Part shown: positions 7,921 to 16,562 of the stretch, piece by piece
Layout of the letters: each line of letters starts with the position of its first letter
How positions within the stretch are numbered: the first letter of the stretch is position 1
Source of the DNA: Chitinimonas prasina
GTDB lineage: Bacteria > Pseudomonadota > Gammaproteobacteria > Burkholderiales > Chitinimonadaceae
DNA length: 64,000 nucleotides
Reading direction: 5' to 3'
Assembly (NCBI RefSeq): GCF_030160395.1
Contig: NZ_BSOG01000002.1
Location: forward strand, 697,280 to 761,279
Notes under the pieces: model-generated
What the model saw: only the letters and a program-made list of their open reading frames with translations
Database searches by the model: none
Told to the model about the DNA's origin: nothing
Made by a program: the position numbers and the translations under genes

Positions 7921-8733
7921 ATGAAAAATATTATGTACATGGTGATTGCATTGTCTTGTGCAGCAGTTCATTCCGAAGAAATTTCTACAGCGGAGAGCAC
8001 CACTAACGAAACCAAAAAAGATTTTTACAATGGCTGCGGCTCCGGTTGGAATGAAAAGCTGGTGCCTGAAGAGATCTCAATATTTCCATCCAAGATTAAT
8101 TTAGAAAAGGCTTGCAGGGTTCACGATAATTGCTACAGCAAATGCCTTGAAGGCGGTGATTATTCCAAGACAGAAATATGCAAGGAGCAGGAGGACGAAG
8201 CGCGAAGCGCAAGAAGGAGCAAATGTGACGATGAGTTTTCCATGCAAATGAAAGAGATGTGCAGAGAACTTAACAAAGGCAAAATCGCAGAGGCAATATG
8301 TAAATTTGTTGGTAACGTCTATTTAACGGGTATAAGCATAGGTGGCGGCAGTTTCTTTGATGGCAAAGTGCTGCCTAAGGAATTCGTCGACTTCCTCAAG
8401 AAGGGGGAGGTAAATGAGGATATGCTTAATCGGCTCTCAAGTGATCTTGAGCAGCTTGGAAGTAGCAAACGCATTGTTGACTACAACGTGGCAACCATTA
8501 GCATGATTAATGGCCAACCGAAGTTGATTGTAACGGCTCGAGATAATGTAGCCATAGATACAAACGAAGTGCTTGCCGAGAATTACGTATTGCGACAAAC
8601 CACTTTCGGCACGGCCGATATCACAAAGGCCGTGATTGGGCATGGTGGTGCATTTAAATTTGTAACCAGAGATAACATTGGAGCTAGCCTGCGCGCTAAA
8701 GTCATTCAGCAACGTTCACAAGCGATTCCCTGA
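7921..8733 (+). CDS. Exported phospholipase-A2-like protein (cargo)
   Basis: A 270-residue protein with a short Sec-type signal peptide (hydrophobic residues 4-16). Residues 37-75 match the secreted phospholipase A2 core: a glycine/cysteine loop 'FYNGCGSGW', then 'ACRVHDNCYSKC' with the catalytic His-Asp pair at 68-69. The remaining ~190 residues are not recognised; many cysteines suggest disulphides. The ribosome site AGGAGG is strong. The gene is much richer in A and T than the tail genes around it, so it was acquired separately. It may act as a secreted lipase/toxin, an anti-phage effector or a lysis aid; the sequence does not decide. Confidence 0.65.
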   Translation: MKNIMYMVIALSCAAVHSEEISTAESTTNETKKDFYNGCGSGWNEKLVPEEISIFPSKINLEKACRVHDNCYSKCLEGGDYSKTEICKEQEDEARSARRSKCDDEFSMQMKEMCRELNKGKIAEAICKFVGNVYLTGISIGGGSFFDGKVLPKEFVDFLKKGEVNEDMLNRLSSDLEQLGSSKRIVDYNVATISMINGQPKLIVTARDNVAIDTNEVLAENYVLRQTTFGTADITKAVIGHGGAFKFVTRDNIGASLRAKVIQQRSQAIP

Positions 8734-8810
8734 CTGGTCATTTCGAGAAATTGAGAGTACCGGCCATAGTCCGCAAGGCGCAACAAGCAAAGCGCGTTGC
8801 GCCGTATGAA

Positions 8811-8955
8811 ACGGAAGGAGCCAGCGTCCCTAATAGAGATGAAGACGCCACCGGCGATATCGCCACCATCGCCCACTGGCCACCAGATGCCGTGGCCGAC
8901 ATAGCACTGACTGAGCTGGCGGAATGGAGAGAGCGTGCCAGGGTGCAGAGGGATA
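8811..8955 (+). pseudogene. Degenerate second copy of gpE' 3' region
   Basis: This stretch repeats the end of E' at about 80% nucleotide identity by eye. Its translation is 'EGASVPNRDEDATGDIATIAHWPP...LTELAEWRERARVQ', against 'EGASLPDRVEDAMADIATIFHWPP...LTELAEWRERARVR' in the intact copy. Similarity begins abruptly at 'GAAGGAGCCAGC', so the upstream gpE part and the slippery site are missing. The frame reads on past the hairpin into the antisense AbiC-like gene without a sensible end. It is a recombination scar rather than a working gene. Confidence 0.8.
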
Positions 8956-8980
8956 GGGCCGACAGGAGGGAAGTAGCGGC

Positions 8981-9014
8981 GACCGTGCCGGATGCGCTAA
9001 TACCCGGCACGGTC
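8981..9014 (+). repeat. 11-bp perfect hairpin after E' remnant (second copy)
   Basis: GACCGTGCCGG and CCGGCACGGTC pair perfectly around a 12-base loop. It follows the E' remnant at a distance similar to that between intact E' and its hairpin. It also lies just beyond the 3' end of the antisense AbiC-like gene, so it might stop transcription from either side, but neither side has a T-run. Confidence 0.7.
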
Positions 9015-9035
9015 TGGTACCCACACACCGATAAG

Positions 9036-10109
9036 CTACATGTGCATGCTAATATCTTTCAATTGACTCTCAAGAATTCTATGTTCGCGTCGTATTTCAA
9101 CAGCATCCACACAGAACTGCTCTGCAGAATAGGGCTCAAGATACAGATTCAGGAGGCGCTCATTGTCACCCAAGGCGTTCTGCGCGACTCTTTTTATTAA
9201 GTATCTCGTGCATGGATCAAGGGGGCTAAAAGACAAATGCTTTAGTAGGTTATATTTGCATACTTTCTCGTCAAAATCCCGCCCCCAGTAAGAATCATAA
9301 TTTAAAAGCAGCAGATAGAACTCCGCCTGGGACATTTGCGAGCGGACCATGCTGCTATAGAATTTTTTTTCCGAAGCCTCACCCCATACGTCAACACTAT
9401 CAATGTGCTTGTATAGTTGAAACAAACTTCTAAAATATGGCCCGAGGCATTTTTGAACGTATGAATCCAGTATATGTTCAGTGCACTTGATAAATTTATC
9501 CTGAGGCATATAAGAAACTTGGTATAAATTGCGCATGGCACCAATGACACATTTGACCAGGGCGGCATTACCACTTGAAGTATCGTAAAAAATCTTATCC
9601 TTTACATCACGATGTAGCTCCAATAGCTTGAATAATGTTTCTTCCGCTCGTTCACGCTGCCTAAATATTTCATCAGAATGTCGCTCTTCATTGGCCTTCC
9701 TCAGCTGCATATTCTGCAGCCAGAAAGTTGCCCCGGCCGCAATAAACAGCAACGAGGACATCAGCGAATTGAATATTCCGAAAGAATCACCCAACTGCCC
9801 GAGCTGCGATATTTCAATTGCTGCTTTTTGCTCGGCGCTAGCTGGGCTTACAGTCGCTCCGACTTGAGAAGTGGGGCCCAAATACCTCTGGCCAAAATGA
9901 AGGGCAATGCTCGGGGCAGATGCCCAGCCTATTAGCACGATCGCGATCAAGGAAGCATACCAATGTGATTTTAAAATCCGGAACGCCCAAGGAAATGCCC
10001 CCTCAACTATAGTATTAACCCGCACTACCCACGCATCATCCACCCCATTCCTCCTTGCATTGGTTGTCTCACTCGCAACTGCAACTTTTTTTTGTTCTTG
10101 CTCAATCAT
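9036..10109 (-). CDS. Putative phage abortive infection protein (AbiC-like membrane protein)
   Basis: A 357-residue protein of the putAbiC type. Two membrane segments (about residues 49-70 and 110-131) enclose a short loop. A coiled-coil-like 'KANEERHSDEIFRQRERAEETLFKLLELHRDV' region (split here) follows, and then the helical C-terminal domain with 'SQMSQAEFYLLLLNYDS' and 'KYNLLKHLSF', typical of this family. AAAGGT stands seven bases before the ATG. It is antisense to the tail operon and low in GC. Proteins of this family are linked to abortive infection; the trigger here is unknown. Confidence 0.75.
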   Translation of the reverse strand: MIEQEQKKVAVASETTNARRNGVDDAWVVRVNTIVEGAFPWAFRILKSHWYASLIAIVLIGWASAPSIALHFGQRYLGPTSQVGATVSPASAEQKAAIEISQLGQLGDSFGIFNSLMSSLLFIAAGATFWLQNMQLRKANEERHSDEIFRQRERAEETLFKLLELHRDVKDKIFYDTSSGNAALVKCVIGAMRNLYQVSYMPQDKFIKCTEHILDSYVQKCLGPYFRSLFQLYKHIDSVDVWGEASEKKFYSSMVRSQMSQAEFYLLLLNYDSYWGRDFDEKVCKYNLLKHLSFSPLDPCTRYLIKRVAQNALGDNERLLNLYLEPYSAEQFCVDAVEIRREHRILESQLKDISMHM

Positions 10110-10239
10110 TAGTCAACCTTTAGATAGCTTTACGGTTATGACAGGTTCGTGTTTGTTTGGACAATCTGCACAACGATTCTAGCGCGCCAACCACACAGCC
10201 GCACGCCACCATGGGCAACCCCCATCACCGCGCGCGCAT

Positions 10240-13083
10240 ATGTCCACCACCAACCTCAAACTCCAAGTCCTGATGGCCGGTGCCGACAAGTTGTCGGCCC
10301 CCATCCGCCGTATCCGTGGCGAAACCGTCGCCACCGCCACCACCGTCAAGAAGCTACGCGGCGAGGTGTCCGAACTCAACGCCAAGCAGCGGCAGATAGA
10401 CGGCTACCGCAAGACCGCCGAGCAAACCGCCAAGACCGGCCACGCCGTGAAGGCAGCCCAAGAGCGCATCGCCCAACTGAGCCAGGAAATGGCCAAGGCC
10501 ACCACCCCCAGCCGGCAGCTACAGAAAGCCCTGGAAGGCGCCAAGCGGGAAGCCAGCGACCTGACCAAGCAGCATCATGAATTGATCGCCAAGCAACAGC
10601 GCATGCGCACCGCATTGGCCGCCAGCGGTATCGAGACACGCAAGCTCGGCGAGCACCAACGCCGGCTCAAAACCGACACCGCCGAAGCCGTGCGCGCCCT
10701 GGCCGCCGAAGAACAGAAACTTACCCAGATCAACGCCAAGCTGCGGCAGCAGCACGCCATACGCGCCAAATTCAACAACGGCATGAACGCCCGCAACCAG
10801 ATCGGCGGCGCTGGCGCATCCATGCTGGTCGGCGGCGCAGCGGTCGGCGCCCCCATCGTCGGCATGATCAAGAACTATGCAGACTTTGAGACCGCCATGC
10901 TGGGTGTGGCCAAGCAGGTAGACGAAGCCAGAAAGGACACTGGCGAGCTTAGCGACACCTATTACGAGATGGCCCGTGCCATCCAAGCCATGTCCGAAGT
11001 ACCCGGCAGCAAGTCCGCCATCGAGCTGGCCGCCTTGGTTGAAGCCGCCGCCCGCAATGGCATCAAAGGCAAAGCCAACTTGCTCGCCTTCGCCGCCACA
11101 GCCAACACCAGCGCCGTCGCCTTCGACATGGCAGCAGAGGAAATCGGCGACAGCCTGTCCAAGATTTCCAACCTCTACAAGCTACCCATCGCGAACATCG
11201 AGGAGCTTGGGGACACCATCAACTGGCTCGACGACAAAACCCATTCCAAGGGCGCCGACATTATCGACGTCATGCAGCGCATTGCGGGTATGGCCGACAA
11301 GCTCGACTACCGCAATGCCGCAGCCTTGGGCAGTACCTTCCTCACCCTGGGGGCAAGCGCCGAGGTGGCCGCCAGCGCCAGCGAAGCCATGGTGCGCGAG
11401 CTGACCAACGCCACCATACAGCCCAAGCGCTTTCAGGATGGCTTGGCAGCGCTCAAGCTGAACGCAAAAGACGTCCAGAAAGGCATGGCGAAAGACGCCA
11501 CTAACACCATCCTGCGTGTGCTGGACGCCATCCAGCTGCTACCCGCCGAGCTACAAACCAACGTCACCACCCAGCTATTCGGCAAAGAATACGGTGACGA
11601 CGCCGCCAAGCTGGCCAACAACCTCAAGGAGTACCGCAAGCAGATCGATCTAGTGCACAGCGCCAAGGCGCGCGGCTCGATGAAGAAAGAAGCCAGCGCC
11701 CAGGCCGACACCCTCAACGCCAGGTGGGCGGCCATCAAAAACCGCACCTTCAACACAGGCGCCAACCTGGGCAAGACCCTCAAGCCCGAGCTGATCGAGC
11801 TGATGGGCTACACCAACCGCCTACTCGGCGGCATCAACGCCTGGGTACGCGCCAACCCCGCCCTGGCCGGCACCCTCATGAAAGTCGGCGCCGCCCTCGC
11901 CGTGCTGCTGGTCGCCATGGGCGGCATCACCCTGGCCCTTGCCGCTTTCATGGGGCCGATGCTGATAGTCCGGGCAGGCATGGCCATGATGGGCGTGCAT
12001 GTGGGCGGCGCAGTCGGCCTGCTCAGCAAGCTGGGTGGCGTGCTGGGCATGCTCGGCAAAGCCATGATGTGGCTGGGCCGTATCTTCCTACTCAACCCCA
12101 TCGGGCTGGTGGTCACCGCCATCGCCCTGGCCGCCTACCTGATCTGGAAGCATTGGGACGTCATCGGCCCCAAGTTCGCCGCACTGTGGGCCGGCATCAA
12201 ACGTGTGTTCGCCACCGCACTGAGCGCCATCACCAACTTCATCATGAACTGGACGGTGGTCGGCTTTATCGTCGATCACTGGCAAGACCTCAAAGCCATC
12301 ACCCTCGCCGTCTGGGCACTGATCAAGCGCGGCATTACCGCCATCGCCAACGGCCTCACCAGCTACTTTATGAACTGGACGCTCTACGGCGTCATCGCCC
12401 GCCACTGGGACACCATCAGCGGCACCGCCAGCCGCGCCTGGCAGGCCATCAAAGGCCACGCCATCGGCGCCGGCCAGGCCATACAGGGCTATTTCCTCAA
12501 CTGGACGCTACTCGGACTGTTCGTGCGCGAATGGGGCCGTATAACCGGCTACCTGGCCAGCCTGCGCACCGTCATGGCCTCGCTTGGCGGCATGCTGGTC
12601 GATGGCATCGTCAACGGCTTTGTCGGCGGCCTGCACAAGCTCAAGGCAGCCATCAATGGCGCCGGTGAAAGCATGATCCTCACCCTCAAGCAGAAGCTCG
12701 GCATCCGCAGCCCCAGCCGCGTCTTTGCAGCCCTGGGCGGCCATACCGTGGATGGCCTAACGGTAGGCATCAACAAGGCCCAGCACGGCCCCCTGGATGC
12801 CATGGCCCGCATCACCAAGCAGCTCACCCGCCCAATCGGCGCCGCCGTCGCCCTGGGCGCCAGCGCCATGGCACCGGCCAGCACCCTCAACATCGACAAG
12901 CGCCCCACGCTGGCCAGCCAGGCCGCGCCAGCGCGATCCATCGTCATAGAGGCCATCAACGTCCACGCCGCCCCCGGCATGGACGCCCAAGCCCTGTCCC
13001 GCATGGTCGCCGAGGAAGTCGCCAAAGCCCTGCGCAAAGCCACGGCCACAAGCACCCGCTCGCGGCTGCATGACAAAGATTAA
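10240..13083 (+). CDS. T: Tail tape measure protein gpT
   Basis: A 947-residue tape measure protein, somewhat longer than P2 gpT (about 815). It has an N-terminal coiled coil (~20-180), the family core 'FETAMLGVAKQVDEARKDTG' at ~220, a hydrophobic transmembrane-like stretch at ~540-640, and a C-terminal 'LGIRSPSRVFAALGGHTVDGL'. Three tandem units start with 'F(I/M/L)(M/L)NWT' at about residues 667, 710 and 752. No good ribosome site precedes the ATG, which may reflect replacement of the upstream sequence by the cargo. It sets tail length and is needed for DNA entry. Confidence 0.95.
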   Translation: MSTTNLKLQVLMAGADKLSAPIRRIRGETVATATTVKKLRGEVSELNAKQRQIDGYRKTAEQTAKTGHAVKAAQERIAQLSQEMAKATTPSRQLQKALEGAKREASDLTKQHHELIAKQQRMRTALAASGIETRKLGEHQRRLKTDTAEAVRALAAEEQKLTQINAKLRQQHAIRAKFNNGMNARNQIGGAGASMLVGGAAVGAPIVGMIKNYADFETAMLGVAKQVDEARKDTGELSDTYYEMARAIQAMSEVPGSKSAIELAALVEAAARNGIKGKANLLAFAATANTSAVAFDMAAEEIGDSLSKISNLYKLPIANIEELGDTINWLDDKTHSKGADIIDVMQRIAGMADKLDYRNAAALGSTFLTLGASAEVAASASEAMVRELTNATIQPKRFQDGLAALKLNAKDVQKGMAKDATNTILRVLDAIQLLPAELQTNVTTQLFGKEYGDDAAKLANNLKEYRKQIDLVHSAKARGSMKKEASAQADTLNARWAAIKNRTFNTGANLGKTLKPELIELMGYTNRLLGGINAWVRANPALAGTLMKVGAALAVLLVAMGGITLALAAFMGPMLIVRAGMAMMGVHVGGAVGLLSKLGGVLGMLGKAMMWLGRIFLLNPIGLVVTAIALAAYLIWKHWDVIGPKFAALWAGIKRVFATALSAITNFIMNWTVVGFIVDHWQDLKAITLAVWALIKRGITAIANGLTSYFMNWTLYGVIARHWDTISGTASRAWQAIKGHAIGAGQAIQGYFLNWTLLGLFVREWGRITGYLASLRTVMASLGGMLVDGIVNGFVGGLHKLKAAINGAGESMILTLKQKLGIRSPSRVFAALGGHTVDGLTVGINKAQHGPLDAMARITKQLTRPIGAAVALGASAMAPASTLNIDKRPTLASQAAPARSIVIEAINVHAAPGMDAQALSRMVAEEVAKALRKATATSTRSRLHDKD

Positions 13084-13092
13084 GGAAGCCCC

Positions 13093-13500
13093 ATGATCGC
13101 ACTCGGACTGTTCGTATTCGACCTCACCACCGCACCGCCCCAAGAGATTCAACACCAAGCCGCATGGCGCCACCCCGGCGCCGCGCGGGTAGGCCTGCGC
13201 CCCGCTCACCAGTACCTGGGGCCAGACGACGAACTACTGAATCTATCGGGCGTCCTGTACCCCGAAATCACCGGGGGAGAAGTCACCCTCGACGAACTCA
13301 AACAAATGGGCGACCAAGGCAAGGCATGGCCCCTGCTCACCGCAGACGGCTACCTGCAAGGCCTGTTTGTCATTGAATCGCTCGAAGCCACCCGCTCCCT
13401 GTTCTGGCCCGATGGCAGCGCCCGCCGTATCGAATTCCGCCTCGCCCTCAAGCGCGTGGACGATGATCGCGTGGATCTGATCGGAAAGGCCACAGCATGA
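13093..13500 (+). CDS. U: Tail protein U
   Basis: A 135-residue gpU-family protein, which in P2 finishes the tail near the tail-head junction or terminator. It opens 'MIALGLFVFDLTTAPPQEI', then 'WRHPGAARVGLRPAHQYLGP', and contains 'GVLYPEITGG...LDELKQMGDQGKAWPLL', all signature motifs. It overlaps D by four bases (ATGA). The T-U-D order is as in P2. Confidence 0.95.
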   Translation: MIALGLFVFDLTTAPPQEIQHQAAWRHPGAARVGLRPAHQYLGPDDELLNLSGVLYPEITGGEVTLDELKQMGDQGKAWPLLTADGYLQGLFVIESLEATRSLFWPDGSARRIEFRLALKRVDDDRVDLIGKATA

Positions 13501-14531
13501 CCCCCCGCGCGCCCGCATTTCGCCTGGCCATCGATAGCCAGGACATCACCGCCAAGGTAGAACGCCGAGTCGAATCCATCACCCTCACCGACAACCGCGG
13601 CTTCGACGCCGACCAGGTCGAAATCGTCTTGCTAGACCATGACGGCAAGCTCGACATCCCCACACGCGGCGCCAAGCTCACCCTCGCGCTCGGCTACGCA
13701 GGTGAACCCCTGATCGACAAAGGCACATTTGTGGTCGACGACATCGAGCACCAGGGCGCCCCCGACAAGCTCATCCTCCGCGCCAGCTCCGCCGATCTGC
13801 GCGCCGGCCTGAGCGACAAGAAGGAGCGCAGCTGGCACCGCCAGACCATGGGCGCCATTGTCCGCACCATCGCCAAAGAAGCCGGCCTGCAGCCCGCCAT
13901 CACTGCCGACCTGGCCAAGCAGCCTATCGCCCACATAGACCAGACCAGCGAAAGCGACATTAACCTGCTATCCCGCCTCGCCGCCATGTTCGACGCCGTC
14001 GCCACCGTCAAAGCCGGCCGCCTGCTGTTCATCAAAGCCGGCGCCGCCCAAACCGCCAGCGGCCAGCCCCTGGCCGCCGTCACCATCACCCGCCAGGACG
14101 GCGACAGCCACCACTTTACCGTGGGTGACCGCGAAGCCTACACCAGCGTGCAAGCCCACTACCAAGACACCAAAGGCGCCCACAAAGGCACCATCACCTG
14201 GCCAGACAAACCCAAGCGCAAGAAGGGCGACAAACGCACCACCAACAGCACCGACAGCGTCAAAACCCTACGCCACACCTACGCCAACAGCGCCAACGCC
14301 AAACGCGCCGCCAAAAGCGAGTGGGAGCGCATCCAACGCGGCATGGCCACATTCAGCCTCACCCTGGCTCACGCCCGCCCGGAGTTGTTCCCCGAGCTGC
14401 CCGCCACCGTTCAAGGCTTCAAATCTGCGATAGACGCACTACCATGGATTGTGACAAAGGCAACACATAGGCTGGCGGATGGGTTCACAACCGAAGTGGA
14501 ACTTGAAGTTGCGGCCGAAGCACTGACATGA
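13497..14531 (+). CDS. D: Tail protein D (late gene D)
   Basis: A 344-residue gpD-family protein, the tail hub needed for baseplate assembly. It has 'LTDNRGFDADQVEIVLLDHDGKL', the mid-region 'LRASSADLRAGLSDKKERSWH' and 'TIAKEAGLQ', and the C-terminal 'KSEWERIQRGMATFSLTLA', all typical (each quoted in part). It is a little shorter than P2 gpD (about 387). P2 ogr would follow here; instead cargo follows and the Ogr/Delta protein is in the early region. A weak 5-bp hairpin lies just after the stop. Confidence 0.95.
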   Translation: MTPRAPAFRLAIDSQDITAKVERRVESITLTDNRGFDADQVEIVLLDHDGKLDIPTRGAKLTLALGYAGEPLIDKGTFVVDDIEHQGAPDKLILRASSADLRAGLSDKKERSWHRQTMGAIVRTIAKEAGLQPAITADLAKQPIAHIDQTSESDINLLSRLAAMFDAVATVKAGRLLFIKAGAAQTASGQPLAAVTITRQDGDSHHFTVGDREAYTSVQAHYQDTKGAHKGTITWPDKPKRKKGDKRTTNSTDSVKTLRHTYANSANAKRAAKSEWERIQRGMATFSLTLAHARPELFPELPATVQGFKSAIDALPWIVTKATHRLADGFTTEVELEVAAEALT

Positions 14532-14587
14532 TGGCAGGGCACCCAAGCGGTGCTCACTTAAAAACAAGAAGTAAATTGGGAGGAAGT

Positions 14588-15001
14588 ATGAAAGTAACGA
14601 CCATTGCCGTTGCACTGGCGGTAACGTGTGGCCTTGCACAAGCAAATGAGGCACAGACACAAGTGCCAGCCATCCAAGCTGCACAGCTACCCATGCTGCC
14701 CATGGCCTCTGGACTGCCCACAGGACACGGCCCTGCCGAAACCGGCACCCCACCAGTAGTCGGTGCCATCAACGGCCCTATGCAGCCAAAGGCCTGGGGC
14801 GAAATTCGCATCCTAGGCCCATCAACTTCATGGGTGTATACCCCCTATTACGCTCAACTGACCGTATCAGACTTGTGGAGCATAGGCTGGACATCCTCAT
14901 TCGGCTGGCAAGCACTGCGCGATCCAAGCGGCAATGTCTGGCTTGCCCGTACTAGTGGGTTGTACATCGACTATGCCATTCCACTGCCGCGTCTTTACTA
15001 A
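14588..15001 (+). CDS. Small exported protein of unknown function
   Basis: A 137-residue protein with a clear signal peptide (basic start, hydrophobic 'VTTIAVALAVTCGLAQA', cleavage after AQA). The mature part is proline-rich at first and then forms a short aromatic, probably beta-rich domain ('ILGPSTSWVYTPYYAQLTV', 'WSIGWTSSFGWQAL'). The ribosome site GGGAGGAAG is strong. No family is recognised. As the first gene after the tail operon it is probably a lysogenic-conversion gene acting in the periplasm or outside the cell; that is inference from the signal and location. Confidence 0.65.
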   Translation: MKVTTIAVALAVTCGLAQANEAQTQVPAIQAAQLPMLPMASGLPTGHGPAETGTPPVVGAINGPMQPKAWGEIRILGPSTSWVYTPYYAQLTVSDLWSIGWTSSFGWQALRDPSGNVWLARTSGLYIDYAIPLPRLY

Positions 15002-15275
15002 CACGATGTCTTTAGCACGAAGTGCAGACAAAGTGAAACATACTGCGCCGTATTACTCACCTTTAAGGTTAACGCAATTCAAGCGTAAGCAAATGAATTA
15101 CGGTTGCACTTCGATGACTTATAAAAGGAATATGATCATCGCCTTACAATCCAGCGAGTGATAGAGCATTGAAGCATGACAGCGGAAGCCGTCAAAAATT
15201 CACTGAGACTGTCACCAATGAGCGCCGCCCAGCAGCTCCAATCGGTGGCGCACAATATTATAACCGTCCAAAGCC

Positions 15276-16295
15276 ATGAACCACAACGAGCATATCAGTC
15301 AGACTTTCGAAGAACTAGTGCGAAAAATCCTAGAGGTGAACAGTTTTTCTGTCCAAACACCCGAGTCAAAGACATTAGACTTCCTCGCGGATTACAACAA
15401 TGAGAAGTGGGCCATCGAAGTTAAGTACTACCGAACAGCTCGAGCCCAGATTCCATTGATTGAGTCCGCCGCCACCAAGTTAATCGTTGAATGCGAAAAA
15501 TTAGGTGCAACTAGAGGAATACTCGTAGCTTCCTGTTACATCCCACTGGCAGCCCGCATAGAACTAGAAGGTCGTTATAAAATAGCATTTGCTGATAGGA
15601 CAGACCTAGAAATATGGGCATCAAAGGATCCAGATTTACTAGATAAGCTGGCCGCGTATTTGAACGAAGACCCCATACCTGGGGCTGAAGAACATGGGCG
15701 GAACTTTGGGGACGTTATTTCTCTAACCAATCAGCCTCCCAGCCCATCGACACCCGTTATCACTAAGGGAGCAGACCTGTGCAAGGAGTTGAGGGAGTTG
15801 CAAGCAGGAAAGAACACATGGTCAAAATATGAAGATATCTGCGATCGCATTCTTCACTACTTATTTCCCAACAACCTTCATGGGTGGCACAAACAATTAA
15901 GCACGGAAGGTAAACATAGTAGATTCGACTACGTGTGTCGCATTAAACCATCTACGGAATTTTGGCAGTTCTTACTCGACAACCTAAACTCGAGATACAT
16001 AACTTTTGAATTCAAGAATTACACGGAAAAGATAAAACAGGGTCAAGTACTGACGACGGAGAAATACTTGCTAGAAAAAGCCTTACGTCGCGTCGCGATA
16101 ATCATTACTCGCAAAGGCGCAGATGAAGGTGCCAATGCAATGATTCAAGGTGCTATGCGCGAGCACGGAAAACTCATACTGGTCATCGAAGACAATCACG
16201 TTTGCGAAATGCTACATATGAAGGACAGAGGTGATGACCCTTCTGACCTGCTGTTCGATATCGCTGATTATTTCTTACTTACCCTCCCACGCTGA
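15276..16295 (+). CDS. Protein with two PD-(D/E)XK nuclease-like domains
   Basis: A 339-residue, low-GC cargo gene. Residues ~10-115 look like an Mrr/Holliday-resolvase-like restriction fold: a helix, then 'TLDFLADYN' (Asp 35/39) and 'WAIEVKYY' (Glu48, Lys50), then 'ILVASCYIP'. Residues ~180-335 repeat the same plan: Glu186 in a helix, 'RFDYVCRI' (Asp218), 'YITFEFKNY' (Glu245, Lys247) and 'RVAIIITRKGA'. Both halves keep the catalytic pattern, which is unusual. A DNA-cleaving defence role is likely. The 274-bp gap upstream is AT-rich and shows no gene I can support. Confidence 0.75.
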   Translation: MNHNEHISQTFEELVRKILEVNSFSVQTPESKTLDFLADYNNEKWAIEVKYYRTARAQIPLIESAATKLIVECEKLGATRGILVASCYIPLAARIELEGRYKIAFADRTDLEIWASKDPDLLDKLAAYLNEDPIPGAEEHGRNFGDVISLTNQPPSPSTPVITKGADLCKELRELQAGKNTWSKYEDICDRILHYLFPNNLHGWHKQLSTEGKHSRFDYVCRIKPSTEFWQFLLDNLNSRYITFEFKNYTEKIKQGQVLTTEKYLLEKALRRVAIIITRKGADEGANAMIQGAMREHGKLILVIEDNHVCEMLHMKDRGDDPSDLLFDIADYFLLTLPR

Positions 16296-16562
16296 GTGGG
16301 GCAGCCCTGCATTAAGGGCGAACTGCGAAAAAGACAGCATCAAGGGAAACGTCTGCTAGTTCATAGCAGTCAAAACAGTGTATGGCAAGGTGGTCAGTAA
16401 GCCAGGTCCAAGCAGCCATGTTGGAAGTACTTGGAAAGCATCCCCCATTTTGATGATGTGTGGCACACAACACCGAGATAGACTTACACCAACTGCGCAA
16501 AAGCGGTTCAGTCATCCCGATTTCACATTTGGCATCGCAGAACACACTACCCTACCTCGAAA

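Noticed and set aside
8751-9200. Treating the E' remnant frame as a 149-residue gene
   Set aside because: Only the middle part resembles E'; the ends are unrelated and the frame runs into the antisense AbiC-like gene, so it is a scar.
16312-16545. 77-residue minus-strand frame between the two nuclease genes
   Set aside because: No ribosome site or recognisable features; short frames of this length occur by chance.
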